Part shown: positions 33,750-42,931 of the stretch, piece after piece
How positions within the stretch are numbered: position 1 is the stretch's first letter
How the letters are laid out: each line of letters starts with the position of its first letter
From: Stenotrophomonas oahuensis
Lineage (GTDB): Bacteria; Pseudomonadota; Gammaproteobacteria; Xanthomonadales; Xanthomonadaceae
DNA length: 64,000 nt
Direction of reading: 5' to 3'
NCBI RefSeq assembly: GCF_031834595.1
Contig: NZ_CP115541.1
Span: 3,776,501-3,840,500, forward strand
Translations under genes and position numbers: made by a program
The notes under the pieces: model-generated
The model's input: only the letters and a program-made list of their open reading frames with translations
Told to the model about the DNA's origin: nothing
Databases searched by the model: none

Positions 33750-34856
33750 ATGAAACACCGCCTTACTGCCCTGACCGCAGCGCTGCTGCTGGTCGTGGCT
33801 GCGCTCGCCCTTGGGTGGCATCAATCCCGTTCCAGCGCACCGCCGTCAGGTGCAGCCGTGCCGGTCCTTTCCGTCACCCTGGTGCAGCCACGGCACGAAA
33901 GGCTGCCGGTGCGGGTGCCGGCGACCGGCAATATCGCGGCCTGGCAGGAGGCCAGCGTTGGAGCCGAGACAGACGGCCAGCGCCTGACCGAAGTGCTGGT
34001 CAACGTCGGTGACGTGGTGCAACAGGGCCAACTGCTCGCACGATTCAGCCCGACATCGCTGCAGGCCTCGCTGGCCGAAGCCGAGGCGGCCGTGACGCTG
34101 GCGCGCGCCGAAGCCGATGAGGCAGCGAGCAATCACCAGCGCGCACAGGGTCTGGACGCAGCAGGGGTGATGTCCAAGCAGCAGGTGGGGCAGTACAGCG
34201 CTGTCGCGCTGACCAGTCGCGCCCGGCTGCAGGCCGCGCAGGCCGTGGCCGAGCTTGCGCGGTTGCGCGTGCAGCAGACCCGGGTGCTGGCTCCCTCCGA
34301 CGGAACCATCAGCGCGCGTACGGCGACCGTGGGTGCCGTGGTACCGGCCGGCCAGGAACTGTTCCGGCTGATCAAAGACCATCGGCTGGAATGGCGTGCG
34401 GTGGTATCCACTACGGGGCTGGCGCAGGTGCAGGCCGGCCAGCCGGTGCGAATCGCCACTCCGGCGCAGCCCGACGTTGTGGGTCGGGTTCGCATGGTCG
34501 GCCCGATGATCGATACCGCCACGCGTAGTGGGCTGGTTTTCGTGGACCTGCCGACGACAACCGTGCTGCGTGCCGGTGCATTCGCACAAGGGCAGATCGA
34601 GGTGGGTGATCACGCCGGCCTGACGTTGCCGAACAACGCGGTGTTGGCGCGCGACGGCTTGGATTACGTGATGGAAGTGGGGCAGGGCGGTGCGGTGCAC
34701 ACGCGTCGGGTCACGTTGGGGCAGCGCGTGGGCGAGCGGGTGGAGATCAGTGCGGGGCTGGATGCCGGCACTCGCGTCATCGGCTCAGGTCTGGGTCTGC
34801 TCAACGACGGTGACACAGTGCGCGTGGTGAACGGCACTGCGGGGGGCATGCGATGA
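33750..34856 (+). CDS. RND efflux adaptor, pump 2
   Basis: Periplasmic membrane-fusion protein of 368 residues anchored by one N-terminal segment (LTALTAALLLVVAALALGW); no lipobox. It has a biotinyl-lipoyl-like half (VPATGNIAAWQEASVGAE), a long alpha-hairpin, the second lipoyl half (VLAPSDGTISART) and beta-barrel domains. It is the first of five genes joined by overlaps. No outer-membrane factor is encoded next to this pump, so it probably borrows one (for example a TolC-like channel). Confidence 0.9.
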   Translation: MKHRLTALTAALLLVVAALALGWHQSRSSAPPSGAAVPVLSVTLVQPRHERLPVRVPATGNIAAWQEASVGAETDGQRLTEVLVNVGDVVQQGQLLARFSPTSLQASLAEAEAAVTLARAEADEAASNHQRAQGLDAAGVMSKQQVGQYSAVALTSRARLQAAQAVAELARLRVQQTRVLAPSDGTISARTATVGAVVPAGQELFRLIKDHRLEWRAVVSTTGLAQVQAGQPVRIATPAQPDVVGRVRMVGPMIDTATRSGLVFVDLPTTTVLRAGAFAQGQIEVGDHAGLTLPNNAVLARDGLDYVMEVGQGGAVHTRRVTLGQRVGERVEISAGLDAGTRVIGSGLGLLNDGDTVRVVNGTAGGMR

Positions 34857-37800
34857 GTGCCAACCTGTCCATCTGGTCGATCCGCAATCCTGTCGCGGTC
34901 ACGCTGTTGTTCGTACTGCTGGCGCTGGCCGGTCTGGTCGGCTTCCGTGAGATGAAAGTACAGGATTTCCCGGATATCGACTTCCCGATCATCACCGTCA
35001 CCGCCACCCTTCCGGGGGCCTCGCCCACGCAACTGGAGAACGACGTTGCGCGCAGGCTGGAAGATGCGCTGGCCAACCTGCAGGGCATCAAGCACATCAC
35101 GGCGACGCTGGGTGACAGCGTGGTGTCACTGAACGCAGAGTTCGAAGTCGGAGTGCCTGTCCAGCAGGCCATGGATGACGTGCGCAATGCCGTGGCCGGC
35201 ATACGGGCGGATCTGCCCGCTGAACTGGAAGACCCGGTGATCCGTCGGGTGGAACTGGCGAGCCAGCCGGTGCTGACATTCGCACTGAGCTCCACAACGC
35301 TGGATATGGAGCAGCTGTCTTGGTTCATCGACAACCAGGTGAGCAAGCGCCTGCTGGGATCGCCAGGCATCGGGGCCGTACAACGGATAGGCGGGCTCAG
35401 TCGCGAAGTGCGGGTGGCGTTGGACCCGGCCCGCCTGCTGGCACTGAACACGACCGCCGCCGACATCTCACGCCAGCTGCGTCAGTCGCAGCTGGAGGCG
35501 GCTGGCGGGCGGGTGGATCTGGGCGGCGCTGAACAATCCGTGCGCACGTTAGCGGCGACGGCGTCTGCCGCAGAGATCGCTGCGTTTGAGATCACCCTGA
35601 GTGACGGTCGGCACCTGCGCCTGGACGATGTGGCCACCGTCAGTGACACCACGGCCGAGCCCCGCGCTGCTGCCCGCATGGACGGGTGGCCGGTGGTCGC
35701 CTTCGATGTGATGCGGGCACGCGGGGCCAGCGAGCTGGAGGTGGCCAGGGTAACGCGGCGGGTGATCGAGGAGCTTCAGCGAGAGCACCCACAGATACAG
35801 GTGGAAGAGGCGGTCAGCTACGTGGATCCGATTGCGGCCAACTATCGCGGCTCCATGATGCTGCTGTTGGAAGGTGCGTTGCTTGCGGTGATCGTGGTGT
35901 ACCTGTTCCTGCGCGACTGGCGCGCCACCTTCATCGCGATCGTGGCGTTGCCGCTCTCGGTCATCCCCACCTTCGCACTGATGCAGTTGATGGGGTTCTC
36001 GCTCAATACGGTGTCGCTGCTGTCGTTGTCACTGATCATTGGCGTGCTGGTGGATGACGCGATCGTGGAGATCGAGAACATCGAACGCCACCTGCTGATG
36101 GGCAAGGCCCCGCTGGACGCGGCGCGGGACGCCTCCAGCGAGATCGGTCTGGCCGTGGTGGCAACCACGCTGACACTGGTGGCGGTATTCGTGCCGACCT
36201 CACTGATGGGCGGTACCGTGGGCCAGTATTTCGTGCAGTTTGGCTGGACCGCCGCGGTCGCCGTGCTGTTCTCGCTGCTGGTCGCGCGAATGCTGACGCC
36301 GACCATGGCGGCGTATCTGCTGAAGGCGGCACCTCGTGGCGTCAGCGCGCCACGCTGGGTGGTGCGCTACCTGCGCGTGGTCCGCACCTGCCTGCGGCAC
36401 CGGCTGCTCACTCTGGCGGCCGCCACAGCCGTGGTGCTGTTGGGGCTGGGGGTGGCTACGCTGCTACCGGGCGAGTTCATGCCGCCGGACGACGGCAACC
36501 ACGTCCAGGTCCAGTTGACCCTGCCGCCGGGCAGTCGGCTGGCCGATACCCTGGCCAGCGCGGAACAGGCGCGGGCGCTGCTTGCACGCAACCCGTACGT
36601 GGAATCGGTGTACACCGCTGTCGGTGCGGGTGGTGCGCGCTCGGGTGAACCGGATGAAGCCGCGCCCAGCGTCGGCGTTACCACCGCAGCGATGACGGTG
36701 AACCTCATGCCGCGTGGGGAGCGTCCTCAACGACAGGACGTTGAGAAGGTGCTGCGTGACGCCCTGCAGCCGTTGGCCGGCATCCGCGTGGAAGTGGGGG
36801 AGGGCAGCGAAGGCTTCGAGCTGGTGCTCACCGGTGACGATGGCGACCTGCTGGCACGGCATGCCCGTGTGGTGGAGCGTGAGCTGCGCGCGATTCCCGG
36901 CGTCGGCGCGGTGGTGTCATCGGCGGCCGTGGTTCGCCCCGAGCTGGAGATCCATCCTGATCCGGCGCGCGCAGCGGACCTCGGTGTCAGCGCCAGCGCC
37001 ATTGCCGATGCCCTGCGCGTCGCCACCCTCGGCGATTACCGACAGGACCTGGCCAAATTGAACCTGAGTGAGCGCCAGATTCCGGTGGTGGTGCGCCTGG
37101 ACAACGCAGGGCGCGACGACCTGGACATCCTGCGACGACTGCCGGTGGCCAGCGCCCGGGGCGCGGTGCCGCTGGAGAGCGTGGCGGATGTGCGCCTGGG
37201 CAGCGGCCCGGCAGCGCTCAGCCGCCATGACCGCAAGCGCAATGTCACGCTGAATGTGGCCCTGAACGGCCTTCCCCTCGGTGAGGTGGAGCAGCAGGCG
37301 ATGGCGCTGCCCAGCGTGCGCCACCTGCCTCGCGGTGTTGCCCTGGCCGTGGCTGGCGATTCGGAAGTGATGGGCGAGCTCATCGCTGGTTTCGCGCTGG
37401 CGATGGGGGCGGGCGTGCTGTGCGTCTACATGGTGCTGGTGCTGCTGCTGAAGGACTTTGCCCAGCCGCTGACGGTGCTGGTGGCACTGCTGCTCTCGAT
37501 CCCCGGCGCCTTCCTGGCGCTGTGGTTGAGCGGGCATACGCTGTCCATGCCGTCGATGATCGGCCTGATCATGCTGATGGGCATCACCACCAAGAACGCC
37601 ATCCTGCTGGTGGACTACATCGTCATTGCCCGCAATGACCTTGGACTGAGCCGGCACCGTGCGGTCATCGATGCATGCCGCAAGCGCGCGCGGCCCATCG
37701 TGATGACCACGGTGGCGATGGGGGCCGGCATGCTGCCGGTAGCACTGGGGTGGGGTGCCGATCCCAGCTTCCGCGCGCCCATGGGCGTGGTGGTGATGGG

Positions 37801-37939
37801 CGGACTGCTGACCTCCACCGTGCTCTGCCTGCTGGTAGTGCCGGTGGCCTACACGGTGATGGATGACGCCGTGCAACACCTGAGACGGCTGTTTGGGAAG
37901 GGGGTGCCGGCCCCGGTTCTGCAGGAGCGACGCCCATGA
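34853..37939 (+). CDS. RND efflux transporter, pump 2
   Basis: Inner-membrane transporter of 1028 residues, full length for the HAE-1/HAE-2 region of the RND family. It begins NLSIWSIRNPVAVTLLFVLL and carries the proton relay Asp pair in GVLVDDAIVEIENIERH and a lysine in GITTKNAILLVDY. The sequence is clearly different from the transporter at 13105, especially in the porter domain, and closer to the MdtBC/metal or multidrug group. The ATGA overlaps at both ends tie it to the adaptor and to LpxO. Being in one operon with a lipid A hydroxylase and a two-component system suggests a role in envelope stress. Confidence 0.93.
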   Translation: MSANLSIWSIRNPVAVTLLFVLLALAGLVGFREMKVQDFPDIDFPIITVTATLPGASPTQLENDVARRLEDALANLQGIKHITATLGDSVVSLNAEFEVGVPVQQAMDDVRNAVAGIRADLPAELEDPVIRRVELASQPVLTFALSSTTLDMEQLSWFIDNQVSKRLLGSPGIGAVQRIGGLSREVRVALDPARLLALNTTAADISRQLRQSQLEAAGGRVDLGGAEQSVRTLAATASAAEIAAFEITLSDGRHLRLDDVATVSDTTAEPRAAARMDGWPVVAFDVMRARGASELEVARVTRRVIEELQREHPQIQVEEAVSYVDPIAANYRGSMMLLLEGALLAVIVVYLFLRDWRATFIAIVALPLSVIPTFALMQLMGFSLNTVSLLSLSLIIGVLVDDAIVEIENIERHLLMGKAPLDAARDASSEIGLAVVATTLTLVAVFVPTSLMGGTVGQYFVQFGWTAAVAVLFSLLVARMLTPTMAAYLLKAAPRGVSAPRWVVRYLRVVRTCLRHRLLTLAAATAVVLLGLGVATLLPGEFMPPDDGNHVQVQLTLPPGSRLADTLASAEQARALLARNPYVESVYTAVGAGGARSGEPDEAAPSVGVTTAAMTVNLMPRGERPQRQDVEKVLRDALQPLAGIRVEVGEGSEGFELVLTGDDGDLLARHARVVERELRAIPGVGAVVSSAAVVRPELEIHPDPARAADLGVSASAIADALRVATLGDYRQDLAKLNLSERQIPVVVRLDNAGRDDLDILRRLPVASARGAVPLESVADVRLGSGPAALSRHDRKRNVTLNVALNGLPLGEVEQQAMALPSVRHLPRGVALAVAGDSEVMGELIAGFALAMGAGVLCVYMVLVLLLKDFAQPLTVLVALLLSIPGAFLALWLSGHTLSMPSMIGLIMLMGITTKNAILLVDYIVIARNDLGLSRHRAVIDACRKRARPIVMTTVAMGAGMLPVALGWGADPSFRAPMGVVVMGGLLTSTVLCLLVVPVAYTVMDDAVQHLRRLFGKGVPAPVLQERRP

Positions 37940-38973
37940 ACATGGCGTTTCTCATCCTGCTGTTGGCCATGGTCTACGCCATCGGCAGCGTCTTCTACGT
38001 GTACCGCATGCGCGGCCAGCATCGCTACGCCAGTCTGTCCCAGTACCTGCGTAAGAGCTGGCCGGTGTTCGCGCCGTTCAACTGCCTGCTGTACATGGCC
38101 ACGCGTCCCGAGGCCCGTCACCCGGTGCTGGAACCGCACTACCTGGAGGGCATCCATCGTTTGCGCCGCAACTGGCGCCGCATTCGCGACGAAGCGTTGG
38201 CACTCCATGCTGCCGGCAGCATCGATGCCGCTTCAGCCCCGGGTACCGCAGGCCATCATGACGTGGGCTTCCGCACCTTCCACAAGCGCGGCTGGCGGCG
38301 GTTCTACCTCAGCTGGTACGGCGAGCCGCATCGCTCCGCGCAGCGTCTGTGCCCCGGCACGGTGCGCCTGCTGGAAGGCATTCCCGGCGTGCGTGCGGCG
38401 ATGTTCTCGGTATTGCCGCCCGGCGCGGAACTGAGCCTGCATTCCGACCCGCTGGCGTGCTCGCTGCGCTATCACCTCGGCCTGGACACTCCCGAGTCCG
38501 ACGACTGTTTCATCCAGGTGGATGGCCACCCGGTCTCCTGGCGCAATGGACAGGATTTCGTCTTCGATGAGACGTATCCGCACTTCGTGAGAAATGACAC
38601 GGACGCGGTGCGCATCATTCTGATGTGCGATGTGGAGCGCCCCATGCACCTGCCGGGACGCGTGTTCAACCGGCTGTACGCGGGGTTGGCCCGGGGCATG
38701 ACCGTGCCCAACACGCCCGAGGACTGGCAGGGCCCGGTGAGCTGGTTGTTCGCCCGCGTGGCGCCGCTGCGCGAACGTGGCCTGCGTTTGAAACGCTCCC
38801 ATCGCCGCCTGTACGATCTGCTCAAGCTGAGCCTCAATATTGGCCTGTTGCTGCTTTGCCTGGGCGGCGTATGGGCCGTGCTAGAGTTCGCCTCACAGGC
38901 GTTCGCGCTGATGCAGCATTACGCCTCCGGGATCACCTTCCCGATCTTTTTCCTGGGACGCTCCTGGCAATGA
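37936..38973 (+). CDS. lpxO: LpxO-like lipid A / Asp-Asn beta-hydroxylase
   Basis: Fe(II)/2-oxoglutarate-dependent hydroxylase of 345 residues. It has an N-terminal membrane segment, a cytosolic dioxygenase domain with SLHSDPL (His-x-Asp iron ligands) and the distal histidine in YPHFVRNDT, and a C-terminal membrane segment (LLLLCLGGVWAVL). In Salmonella, LpxO puts a 2-OH group on the secondary acyl chain of lipid A, changing permeability and immune recognition. The ATG overlaps the RND stop and its own stop overlaps the response regulator start, both as ATGA. Confidence 0.85.
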   Translation: MNMAFLILLLAMVYAIGSVFYVYRMRGQHRYASLSQYLRKSWPVFAPFNCLLYMATRPEARHPVLEPHYLEGIHRLRRNWRRIRDEALALHAAGSIDAASAPGTAGHHDVGFRTFHKRGWRRFYLSWYGEPHRSAQRLCPGTVRLLEGIPGVRAAMFSVLPPGAELSLHSDPLACSLRYHLGLDTPESDDCFIQVDGHPVSWRNGQDFVFDETYPHFVRNDTDAVRIILMCDVERPMHLPGRVFNRLYAGLARGMTVPNTPEDWQGPVSWLFARVAPLRERGLRLKRSHRRLYDLLKLSLNIGLLLLCLGGVWAVLEFASQAFALMQHYASGITFPIFFLGRSWQ

Positions 38974-39665
38974 GCACTACATCACTGTCGATTCTGATCA
39001 TCGAGGACAACGCCCAGCTGGCAGCGAACCTCTACGATTACCTGGAAGCCTGTGGGCATCAGTTGGACGCCGCGCCGGACGGCCTCTCCGGTCTACACCT
39101 GGCATCGTCAAAGCACTATGACGCCATCGTGCTGGACTGGAACCTGCCACGGCTGGACGGTCTGAGCATGCTGCGCTGGTTGCGCGGCGATGCGAAGAAC
39201 ATGGTGCCGGTGATCATGCTGACCGCACGCGACCAGGTGGCTGACAAGATCGACGGCTTTGAATCCGGCCTGGACGACTACCTCGTCAAGCCCGTGGCCC
39301 TGCCGGAGATCGAAGTGCGGCTGCGCTCGCTGGTGGCGCGACGCCGACAGGCGGGCACCGCGGCCAACGTGCTGAGCGTGGCGGACCTGCACTTCGACCT
39401 GGGTACGCTGCAGGTGCGGCGGGGTGAACGCGAGGTCACCCTGACCCGCACCGGCCGTCGCCTGCTCGAGCTGCTGATGCGGGAAAGCCCGCAGGTGGTC
39501 AGCCGCGCGCGACTGGAGCATGCGGCGTGGGGCGATGCCGTGCCCGGCACGGATCTGCTGAGGTCGCACATGTACGTGCTGCGGCGCGCGATTGAAGTGG
39601 ATGACGAACCGCCATTGCTGCACACGGTGTCCGGCTCCGGTTACCGGATCTTCGCCCGTGACTAG
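38970..39665 (+). CDS. OmpR-family response regulator
   Basis: Two-domain regulator of 231 residues. Receiver: acidic pair IIEDN, phospho-acceptor D56 in IVLDWNLPRLDG, and lysine in DYLVKPV. The C-terminal winged helix of the OmpR/PhoB type has LTRTGRRLLELLM and ends VSGSGYRIFARD. It is coupled to the histidine kinase by an 8-bp overlap, and to LpxO by an ATGA overlap. The GACA-N7-GACA sites before 33750 and 41091 are good candidates for its own operator. Confidence 0.93.
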   Translation: MSTTSLSILIIEDNAQLAANLYDYLEACGHQLDAAPDGLSGLHLASSKHYDAIVLDWNLPRLDGLSMLRWLRGDAKNMVPVIMLTARDQVADKIDGFESGLDDYLVKPVALPEIEVRLRSLVARRRQAGTAANVLSVADLHFDLGTLQVRRGEREVTLTRTGRRLLELLMRESPQVVSRARLEHAAWGDAVPGTDLLRSHMYVLRRAIEVDDEPPLLHTVSGSGYRIFARD

Positions 39666-40992
39666 GCCGGCACCCCGGCGGGGGCGCGGCGTGCATTGGT
39701 GGACCAGCGTTGCCCTGATCGTACTGGGACTGCTGATCCTGCTTGCGATCGCCATCCAGAGCTTCAGCGGCCAGCTGCTGATGGAAAGCCGCTACTGGCC
39801 CCAACTTCTGCAGTCCATGTCCAAGGAGCATGCGCAGCTGGTACGCGAGGGCAGGCAGGACCTGCTGCCGCGCGAAGGGCTGATGCGTTCCTGGTACGTG
39901 GTGGGCGAGCAGGGGCGGGCCGATGTTCCCGCACACCTGGTGGACCAGCCACCGGGGGGCTACACGTCGGAATCCTCGATCCTCGGCGACACGCTCAGCA
40001 CCGGCCCGGAAGACGGCGAAACCTATCATGCGTTGGTCGTTGACCTGCCGCCCGGTCGGTTGATTACCCAGATCAGCATCGAACCGCTGGAACAACAGCA
40101 GAACCGCTACGCTCGGTACAGTGCGTTGTGGGTGTTCTGCTTTGCTGGTGTTATCGCGGGCCTGATCGCCTGGCTGCATGCGAATCTGGTCCGCCCGGTA
40201 CGAGATCTGGCTGCACGCATGCAGAGCATCGACCCCAGTGACAGCCTGGCTCGCCTGCCCACCGACTACCGGCGCGAGGAAATCCAGATCATTGCCCAGG
40301 CCAGCAATGCGCATCTCGAACGGGTTGCCCGCTTCATTGAACGCGAGCGCAGTCTGCTTGACCAGGCCAGCCACGAATTCAGAACGCCGATTGCGGTGAT
40401 TGCCGGTGCCATCGACGTGCTCAAACAACAGCCCTTGCCCGCTACATCGGCTCCGGCCATGTTACGTATTGAAAATGCGGTGGCCGATCTCTCCGAGACC
40501 ATGGTCGCACTGCTGTACCTGGCCCGGGAAGCGCCCGCTGCGGGGGCACCGCTGGAAATCACCGCACTGCACGATCTGCTGCCGCGGCTGTTGCAGGACC
40601 ACGAACATCTGCTGGGTAGCAAAGCCGCGTTCCTGCAGCTGGGTGCTTTGGAGCCTACCTTCATTGCCGCACCCGAAGCGATGGTGCGTATCGCCGCCAG
40701 CAATCTGTTGCGGAACGCGATCGAGAACACCGAGTCAGGCAAGGTGGAAGTTGCGCTGCAGGACGGCGTGCTCAGCATCACCGATTCTGGCAGGGGGTTC
40801 GACCCGGTAGAGGCCGCGCGCCGCTATCGCGACATCCTGCGGCAAAGCGCCCCGATACGCGGGCAGGGGCTGGGCCTGTTCCTGATCGGGCGCATCTGCG
40901 ACCGCTTTGGCTGGGCACTGACGTTGGATTCCAGTGAACGTGGCACACGCGCCGCGCTGGACATGTCCCCCAGCCGTATCGACATCGGCTGA
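39658..40992 (+). CDS. Sensor histidine kinase
   Basis: Protein of 444 residues starting at GTG. Topology: TM1 about 17-36, a periplasmic sensor loop of about 115 residues, TM2 about 155-174, then HAMP-like and dimerisation regions with SHEFRTP (phospho-accepting H239), and an ATPase domain with NLLRNAIENT, DSGRGFD and GQGLGLFLIGR. The periplasmic loop is small and hydrophilic with no recognised ligand fold. It is the last gene of the five-gene operon and the cognate partner of the OmpR-type regulator. Confidence 0.92.
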   Translation: MTRPAPRRGRGVHWWTSVALIVLGLLILLAIAIQSFSGQLLMESRYWPQLLQSMSKEHAQLVREGRQDLLPREGLMRSWYVVGEQGRADVPAHLVDQPPGGYTSESSILGDTLSTGPEDGETYHALVVDLPPGRLITQISIEPLEQQQNRYARYSALWVFCFAGVIAGLIAWLHANLVRPVRDLAARMQSIDPSDSLARLPTDYRREEIQIIAQASNAHLERVARFIERERSLLDQASHEFRTPIAVIAGAIDVLKQQPLPATSAPAMLRIENAVADLSETMVALLYLAREAPAAGAPLEITALHDLLPRLLQDHEHLLGSKAAFLQLGALEPTFIAAPEAMVRIAASNLLRNAIENTESGKVEVALQDGVLSITDSGRGFDPVEAARRYRDILRQSAPIRGQGLGLFLIGRICDRFGWALTLDSSERGTRAALDMSPSRIDIG

Positions 40993-41029
40993 GATAGACA
41001 GCACGCATTCATCCCCAGGCGGGACGCGC

Positions 41030-41044
41030 GACATTTCGGCGACA
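41030..41044 (+). promoter_or_regulatory. GACA direct repeat, candidate OmpR-family site, mipA promoter
   Basis: GACATTTCGGCGACA, 61 bp before the MipA ATG. It matches the element at 33684-33698 at 13 of 15 positions and has the same 11-bp GACA spacing and nearly the same distance to the start codon. No intrinsic terminator is visible between the kinase stop (40992) and this site. Confidence 0.55.
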
Positions 41045-41090
41045 TCGAACGCTCATTCTGCGCACTCCATCAGCAGAGGTCTCGTGTCTT

Positions 41091-41891
41091 ATGAAGAAGT
41101 TCCTGTGGCCGGTACTGGCCTGTGGTTTGTCCTTCCATGTGGTGGCGCAGGAAGGCGCGGAGGGCAACGGACAGGGTGAGCAGGGGCCGCCACGGTGGGG
41201 CTTGGGACTGGGTGCTGTGGTGACCGACAGCGCGTACGCAGGGGAGGGCACCCGGGTGATGCCGTTCCCCCTGGTGAGCTACAACGGCGACCACTTCTAC
41301 GTTGAAGGCCTGACTGCCGGTTGGAAGTTCATAGAGAGCAACAACTTCAATGCCGCCGTCGTCGCCAAGGCCCGCATGGACGGTTTCGACGTGAAGGACC
41401 TCGGTCGCCGCGAGCTGGCCGAGAACGGTATTGATTACCGACTGCTGGAAGATCGTGACAAGGCGCTGGACCTGGGCACCAAGCTGGTGTGGCGGGGTGG
41501 TTTCGGCGAGCTGGAGTTCGAAGCCCTGGCCGACGTGACCGACGCCAGCGGCGGGCAGGAAGCATCGCTGCAGTATGGCTATGGTTTCAAGGCCGGCAAA
41601 GGTCAGTTGACTCCGAACGTGGGCGTCACCTGGCAGTCCAAGGACATGGGCAACTACTACTACGGAACATTGAAGGAAGAGGTTGCCCGTGGTGTGATCG
41701 ACTACCGTCCCGGAAGCGTGACCGTGCCGCATGTGGGCGTGAGCTACTTCCGCCCGCTGGGCGAGAAGTGGAGCATGATGGGTTTCGCGCAGTACAAGCT
41801 GCTGCCCGATAAGATCACCGACAGCCCGCTGATCGAGCGGGATACCGACGGAAGCGCTACCGTGTTCCTGGGGTTCATGCGCGGGTTCTGA
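41091..41891 (+). CDS. MipA/OmpV-family outer-membrane protein
   Basis: Protein of 266 residues with a signal peptide ending VVAQE. The MipA signature is clear: GLGAVVTDSAYAGEGTRVMPFPLVSYNGDHFYVEGLTAGWKF, then barrel strands ending VFLGFMRGF. It is the regular single-domain length, in contrast to the fused form at 19093. MipA of E. coli links the lytic transglycosylase MltA to PBP1B; relatives often answer to envelope two-component systems. The GACA site upstream suggests control by the neighbouring regulator. The stop overlaps the LysR gene on the other strand by 17 bp. Confidence 0.88.
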   Translation: MKKFLWPVLACGLSFHVVAQEGAEGNGQGEQGPPRWGLGLGAVVTDSAYAGEGTRVMPFPLVSYNGDHFYVEGLTAGWKFIESNNFNAAVVAKARMDGFDVKDLGRRELAENGIDYRLLEDRDKALDLGTKLVWRGGFGELEFEALADVTDASGGQEASLQYGYGFKAGKGQLTPNVGVTWQSKDMGNYYYGTLKEEVARGVIDYRPGSVTVPHVGVSYFRPLGEKWSMMGFAQYKLLPDKITDSPLIERDTDGSATVFLGFMRGF

Positions 41892-42774
41892 TGCCGTCCA
41901 GGTGCGGGGATTGATCGAAGCACTCAAGCAGCAGATCGGTCAGTACCCGCACTTTGCGTGACGGGTGTCGTCCCGGCGGGCGCACCACATAGATGCCTGC
42001 GGATGGCGGCGGATAATTCTGCATCACTACCTGCAAGGTGCCATTGGCGAGGTGTTCGGCGATGATGCCGTCCGGCAGCCAGGCTACGCCCAATCCGGCG
42101 ACCGCCGCGACCGCCAACGCTGTGCCGTTGTCAGCCTTGAATCGACCCTGCGGACGCACGCTCACCACTTTGTCGCCGTCCAGCAGCTGCCAGGGCTCGG
42201 TGCCCTGCATCAAGGCCTGGTGCTGCGCCAGCTGCTCCGGCGTTTCCGGCGCACCGTGTGTGGCAATGTAGGCAGGACTGGCCACCATCTTGCCGTTCAG
42301 TGGACCTACGCAGCGGGCGACCAGACTGGAGTCGGCGAGGTAGCCAACGCGGATGGCGCAGTCGAAGCCTTCTGTCACCATGTCGACAAAGCGATCGCTG
42401 TAATGCGTATGCACCTGCAGATGCGGGTGTCGCATAGCCAACTCGGCAAGTATCGAAGCGAAGTGGGTGGGGCCAAACGTCAGCGGCAGGGCAATGCGCA
42501 GCCGTCCACGCAGCTCACCTTCCGGCTGCAGCGCTTCGCGGGCCTGATCGATCTCCGCACAGGCCTTGGCCGCATGCTCGCGAAACACCGCACCCGCCTC
42601 GGTCAGCGCGGCCCCACGGGTGGTTCGGGCGAGCAGCTGGACGCCCAATTCAGCCTCCAGGCGCGCCAGTGCACGGCTGGCGATGGATTTGGAGATGCCG
42701 AGCCGACGTGCACCGGGGGAGACGCCGCCTGCATCCGCCACTTCCACGAACGTCCGCAGATCTTCGATATCCAT
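41875..42774 (-). CDS. LysR-family transcriptional regulator
   Basis: Protein of 299 residues, standard size. The N-terminal winged helix (VEVADAGGVSPGARRLGISKSIASRALARLEAELGVQLLART) and the substrate domain (RLRIALPLTFGPTHFASILAELAMRHPHL) are typical. It reads away from the cysteine hydrolase gene with 157 bp between, the classic layout for a LysR protein that controls its divergent neighbour. The effector is unknown. It overlaps the MipA gene at the 3' end. Confidence 0.9.
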   Translation of the reverse strand: MDIEDLRTFVEVADAGGVSPGARRLGISKSIASRALARLEAELGVQLLARTTRGAALTEAGAVFREHAAKACAEIDQAREALQPEGELRGRLRIALPLTFGPTHFASILAELAMRHPHLQVHTHYSDRFVDMVTEGFDCAIRVGYLADSSLVARCVGPLNGKMVASPAYIATHGAPETPEQLAQHQALMQGTEPWQLLDGDKVVSVRPQGRFKADNGTALAVAAVAGLGVAWLPDGIIAEHLANGTLQVVMQNYPPPSAGIYVVRPPGRHPSRKVRVLTDLLLECFDQSPHLDGIRTRA

Positions 42775-42931
42775 GCCGCGTCCTTCTGATGAATCTGCAT
42801 CCTGCCACAGCCGGGCAGCAGACGTCGTTCCGCGCGGCGCGACACAGCTGCGCTCGGAGTGGATCTACCGGCAGTCGTCGTGGGATGACAAGGTTTCAGC
42901 CTCACCCTTCACTGCAGCAAAGGATGCATTC

